37,156 bases of DNA from contig JAGXGY010000008.1 in NCBI GenBank assembly GCA_024636505.1, forward strand, positions 1 through 37,156. The letters are read 5' to 3'. Positions 34,704-37,156 of the stretch are shown piece by piece (the first letter of the stretch is position 1; every line of letters starts with the position of its first letter). Both the position numbers and the translations under genes were made by a program. The notes below the pieces were generated by a model. That model was given only the letters and a program-made list of their open reading frames with translations, was not told the origin of the DNA and did no database searches. The stretch is from Methylobacter sp. Its GTDB lineage: Bacteria > Pseudomonadota > Gammaproteobacteria > Methylococcales > Methylomonadaceae.

Positions 34704-34785
34704 TTTTAAACATAAAATCCATTATGCGCCGCTGGAGGACAAGGGAAAAAGGAGAAAAGGGAGGGATTTAATGTAACCTGACCCC
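34704..34785 (+). repeat. Hybrid separator repeat with purine-rich middle
   Basis: Head TTTTAAACATAAAATCCATTA, then TGCGCCGCTGGAGGAC, a purine run (AAGGGAAAAAGGAGAAAAGG) and TTTAATGTAACCTGACCCC. Nearly identical to 36133-36214. Both copies stand next to DUF4160/DUF2442 modules. Confidence 0.85.
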
Positions 34786-34802
34786 TTTTTTTTGTTTTTT
34801 TG

Positions 34803-35039
34803 TTAAAATGGACGGCCACGGATATACAAGGTATCAGGAGAAAGGTCAATCTCATCATTCCACACAACGGTTCCATAGTTTACATGTGCTTTCATAAAAA
34901 GATTTTGCTCAGTCAATCTAGAAAATGCAGGATAAGAGAGCAATAGCTTCATATCAAAAAAACGACGCTCGCCATTTTCAAAAATGGCTTCCAAGCAATA
35001 ATCGGGCAATGTTTTTACTTGAATCACATCAGGAACCAT
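34803..35039 (-). CDS. DUF2442 protein, module 1
   Basis: A 78-residue protein, MVPDVIQVKTLPDYCLEAIF, then ENGERRFFDMKLLLSYPAFSRL and GTVVWNDEIDLSPDTLYIRG. This is the DUF2442 signature: L-x-V-x-F-x-D-G-like strand, a short helix and W-x-x-x-I-D-x-x-P-D-x-L/M-Y. AAGGAG lies 6 bases before ATG 35039 (GTG at 35042 is also possible). It follows the DUF4160 gene by 10 bases. The pair is a recurrent module proposed to be toxin-antitoxin-like. Confidence 0.88.
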   Translation of the reverse strand: MVPDVIQVKTLPDYCLEAIFENGERRFFDMKLLLSYPAFSRLTEQNLFMKAHVNYGTVVWNDEIDLSPDTLYIRGRPF

Positions 35040-35049
35040 CACTCACTCC

Positions 35050-35319
35050 TTAACGTAATGGATCAATTTTAAAAGGCATCTCACCATTAGAGGCAAGAAA
35101 CCAATCAGCCATTAAATCATCCTGATGCAGCTCTATCCAAGCCTGGACAAATTTCATCTGCCTGACAGGAAGGGTTCCTTCAAGCACATCACCGCTTGGA
35201 ATAGCAATGGATGCTTTAGATTCATTATAACGAACATGAATATGAGGCAAATGGTGCTTTTCCGTATCCAAAACATACATTGAAACAAGGATACCGTAAA
35301 ACATGCTAATAGTCGGCAC
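35050..35319 (-). CDS. DUF4160 protein, module 1 (GTG start after a microsatellite)
   Basis: An 89-residue protein (M)PTISMFYGILVSMYVLDTE, then HHLPHIHVRYNESKASIAIPSGDVLEGTLP, the DUF4160 pattern with the H-x-P-H-x-H-x-x-Y motif that may bind metal. The frame is open to 35460, but the extra residues come from a separator repeat and a microsatellite. The GTG at 35319 gives the same PTISMFYGIL start as the second DUF4160 at 36527 and has GGAG 6 bases upstream. Pairs with DUF2442. Confidence 0.85.
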   Translation of the reverse strand: MPTISMFYGILVSMYVLDTEKHHLPHIHVRYNESKASIAIPSGDVLEGTLPVRQMKFVQAWIELHQDDLMADWFLASNGEMPFKIDPLR

Positions 35320-35330
35320 GAACACTCCAG

Positions 35331-35374
<44 letters not shown>

Positions 35375-35423
35375 AAGATTTTACTATTGTAACGTAAATT
35401 AGCAAAGCGCAATAGAAATTCCA

Positions 35424-35472
35424 ATTTAACATAAAAAATTTTATCGGCATCATAAATCAAAGACCTGACCCC
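35424..35472 (+). repeat. 50-bp module-separating repeat (copy 9)
   Basis: ATTTAACATAAAAAATTTTA then TCGGCATC, CAAAGACCTGACCCC, followed by GTTTTTTT and another TGACCCCTTTGTTT. Confidence 0.9.
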
Positions 35473-35508
35473 GTTTTTTTCTTTTTTGACCCCTTTGTTT
35501 TGCTTTGT

Positions 35509-36048
35509 TTATAACACCGTCAAATGCTCACTGCTTTCGGTATGAACCAGATCGCCGCTACGTTGCAGCACAAAATAACCGCGTCTTAACGCTTCTTTTT
35601 TGGCATCATCATTAATGTGGAATGAAGCAATGGCACCATATTGCTTATAGTTTTGGTAAATCGGAAACAGTTTTTTAAAATGCCTCATCTTCCGATCAAG
35701 TTTGTCCAAATCATTTTCATGGGCTTTGTATTTGACTTCAACAATACCGATAGCATCACCATTAGTCATCACCAAATCATATTCTTCCTGGATTTGACCT
35801 CGATGCTTTTCCATGTTTTTCACTACATCATCAAAGTGGATAGAGCCTAAATGATTATCCTTTATCAGACTTTGAAAAAAAAATTCTTCGGCAACATCGC
35901 CTTGATTCTGCCCAATGTTGCCCAGCGTAATACCCATCCGATCTAGCTTATCAGTCAACATCTTATCGTTGCGCTTGATTTGCTCATCAGTTTTTTTTTG
36001 AGCAACTGCAAGGCTTGCAACCAAGGCCTTTAATTCATCATCAGTCAT
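35509..36048 (-). CDS. Coiled-coil protein with PD-(D/E)XK-like nuclease domain, copy 2
   Basis: A 179-residue paralog of 33235-33762; nearly all of the C-terminal 140 residues are the same, including EEYDLVMTNGDAIGIVEVKY with the D...E-x-K residues. The N-terminal helix has four extra residues (KKTDEQIKRNDKMLTDKLDRM). ATG 36048 with GGGAGAAG upstream is preferred over 36099. The near identity of the two copies indicates a recent duplication or gene conversion, or selection for both. Confidence 0.78.
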   Translation of the reverse strand: MTDDELKALVASLAVAQKKTDEQIKRNDKMLTDKLDRMGITLGNIGQNQGDVAEEFFFQSLIKDNHLGSIHFDDVVKNMEKHRGQIQEEYDLVMTNGDAIGIVEVKYKAHENDLDKLDRKMRHFKKLFPIYQNYKQYGAIASFHINDDAKKEALRRGYFVLQRSGDLVHTESSEHLTVL

Positions 36049-36132
36049 TTTCTTCTCCCGATATTCAATGCTGATAATTTTAGCATAGCAATCCGCCACT
36101 CACGTACAAAACAACAAGTATTCTATTTTCAA

Positions 36133-36214
36133 ATTTAACATAAAATATCATTATGCGCCGCTGGAGGACAAGGGAAAAAGGAGAAAAGGGAGGGATTTAA
36201 TGTAACCTGACCCC
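36133..36214 (+). repeat. Hybrid separator repeat with purine-rich middle (second copy)
   Basis: ATTTAACATAAAATATCATTA, TGCGCCGCTGGAGGAC, the same purine run and TTTAATGTAACCTGACCCC. It is followed by TCTGACCCCG. Confidence 0.85.
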
Positions 36215-36259
36215 TTTTTTTCTGACCCCGTTTTCCTCTTTGCTTGGTTTGAGGAAAAG

Positions 36260-36514
36260 TCATTTTAATACCCACTTACCACTTCTCTTAATTTCTCGAT
36301 ACATTGCGTCAGGCGCTAAATCAATATCGTCTGGCCAAATCACCACGCCATTATCAACAGATACAAGACGAAAATAAGCGGGATCCCTTAATAAACTAAA
36401 CACCCCAGTCAAGTGAGTTTCTTCAAATAACACCTTACCTGTAGTACCATCTTTAAAAGAAACACGTAAACTCAAATCAGATTCAGGCACAACATTAATA
36501 ACGTCCCAATACAT
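36260..36514 (-). CDS. DUF2442 protein, module 2
   Basis: An 84-residue protein, MYWDVINVVPESDLSLRVSF, then KDGTTGKVLFEETHLTGVFSLLRD and GVVIWPDDIDLAPDAMYREI: a complete DUF2442 signature. AAGGAA is 6 bases before the ATG. It follows the second DUF4160 gene by 12 bases in the same order as module 1, though the two DUF2442 proteins are clearly diverged. Confidence 0.88.
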   Translation of the reverse strand: MYWDVINVVPESDLSLRVSFKDGTTGKVLFEETHLTGVFSLLRDPAYFRLVSVDNGVVIWPDDIDLAPDAMYREIKRSGKWVLK

Positions 36515-36526
36515 TTAAATTTCCTT

Positions 36527-36787
36527 CTATTTCAAAGGTGGAATTTTTTTAGGTTGTTGTCTCGCCGAACACAAATCCCAGTCTTCCAGCAATTCTGTCT
36601 GGTGAAGTTCTGCCCAATCTAATGCCAATTCCTGGGCTCGACGCGGTAATGACCCTTCAATCAATTCTAGTTTTTTAATATCAACAACAGCTTTAAACTC
36701 AGCATACTCAACATGAAAATGTGGTGGCGCATGATCATCAAAAAACATCTTAATTAAAATGCCATAAAACATACTAATAGTCGGCAT
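36527..36787 (-). CDS. DUF4160 protein, module 2
   Basis: An 86-residue protein, MPTISMFYGILIKMFFDDHA, then PPHFHVEYAEFKAVVDIKK and LALDWAELHQTELLEDWDL. It has the DUF4160 H-x-P-P-H-F-H-V-x-Y motif, a possible metal site, and the helical WAELHQ-ELL-DW end. ATG 36787 with AGAGG upstream is chosen; the earlier TTG at 36793 is unlikely. First gene of the module; the DUF2442 gene follows. Confidence 0.88.
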   Translation of the reverse strand: MPTISMFYGILIKMFFDDHAPPHFHVEYAEFKAVVDIKKLELIEGSLPRRAQELALDWAELHQTELLEDWDLCSARQQPKKIPPLK

Positions 36788-36859
36788 GACCAAGAACCTC
36801 TAACAAAATAAAAGAAATAATTGTAGCTCAAATCAACGAAAAATAACATGAGTCTGCAT

Positions 36860-36909
36860 GATTTAACATAAACCCCATTATCGGCATCATAAATCAAAGA
36901 CCTGACCCC
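36860..36909 (+). repeat. 50-bp module-separating repeat (copy 10)
   Basis: GATTTAACATAAACCCCATT then ATCGGCATC, CAAAGACCTGACCCC. The region 36788-37156 contains only repeats and no supported gene; the frame across it is translated repeat. Confidence 0.9.
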
Positions 36910-36998
36910 GTTGTTTTGCCCGTAAAAACATAGCCGGAGTATATCATAACTACAAAAACGGCCCAAAATTGATGCGCATAAACCTTTGCCCCCTGCAA

Positions 36999-37047
36999 AT
37001 TTAACATAAAACCAATTATGGGAATCATAAATCAAAGACCTGACCCC
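36999..37047 (+). repeat. 50-bp module-separating repeat (copy 11)
   Basis: ATTTAACATAAAACCAATTA then TGGGAATCATAAATC, AAAGACCTGACCCC. Only 89 bases separate it from copy 10, so the stretch between them may be an empty or decayed module. Confidence 0.9.
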
Positions 37048-37064
37048 GTCTTTTTTATTTTAAA

Positions 37065-37110
37065 CTTTCAATCGAGTCTGACCCCATTGGTTGTGACCCC
37101 ATTGGTTGGG
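37065..37110 (+). repeat. CAATCGAG-type CTGACCCC repeats at window end
   Basis: CAATCGAGTCTGACCCCATT followed by a second TGACCCCATTGGTT and short GGTTGTTACT repeats. The array therefore continues beyond the window. Confidence 0.75.
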
Positions 37111-37156
37111 TTGTTACTGGTTGTTACTGGCTAATGTGTTTTTAATACAGGATAAA

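Noticed and set aside
36754..37035. 93-residue minus-strand frame
   Set aside because: Made of two translated separator repeats plus the first residues of the DUF4160 gene in another frame.

Overview
The window looks like chromosomal DNA from a gammaproteobacterium, most likely a type I methanotroph or related methylotroph (order Methylococcales). This is inferred from adjacent serine-cycle genes (serine-glyoxylate aminotransferase, hydroxypyruvate reductase), a bacteriohemerythrin fusion, and gammaproteobacterial forms of FtsK, Aat, TrxB, UvrB and SSB. No tRNA, rRNA, integrase, transposase or CRISPR array was found.

Bases 1-7.6 kb (+ strand): the 3' part of sgaA, then hprA, then a very large three-domain protein (HAD phosphatase, trehalose-6-phosphate phosphatase, GH65) and a small stress-type membrane protein. 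Bases 7.7-13.6 kb (- strand): an EEP-family nuclease/phosphatase paired with a phospholipase D-VTT membrane fusion, a hemerythrin protein with a degenerate HD-GYP domain, and an aspartate aminotransferase. Bases 13.9-25.5 kb: uvrB, an ASCH-like protein, an EF-hand-like protein, an unusual ABC-class ATPase, ssb with a small partner, a 57-residue membrane protein, ftsK, and trxB-aat. Bases 25.5-28.3 kb (- strand): an HDOD-GAF protein, a CBS-pair protein and a heptad-repeat coiled-coil protein.

Bases 28.4-37.1 kb are different: AT-rich, made of tiny genes and packed with repeats. About 20 small genes occur as one- or two-gene modules: type II toxin-antitoxin pairs, an orphan antitoxin, DUF2283/DUF4258, two DUF4160/DUF2442 pairs, two PD-(D/E)XK-like proteins, two DUF1640-like coiled coils, heptad-repeat coiled coils and two-gene modules of very small membrane proteins. 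Most modules are separated by a roughly 50-bp repeat in constant orientation (11 copies), with variants that share the core CTGACCCC. Nearly every module type occurs twice in diverged form. The layout resembles an integron cassette array, but no integrase and no clear attC dyad is visible.

Other structure: a dispersed, multi-hairpin repeat family (three copies, one supplying the hprA start codon) whose stems covary between copies; REP-like palindromes, including a 9-copy 38-bp tandem array; a pentanucleotide microsatellite directly before a DUF4160 ribosome binding site; and a small membrane-protein gene broken by one base, whose repair gives exactly the length of its paralog.
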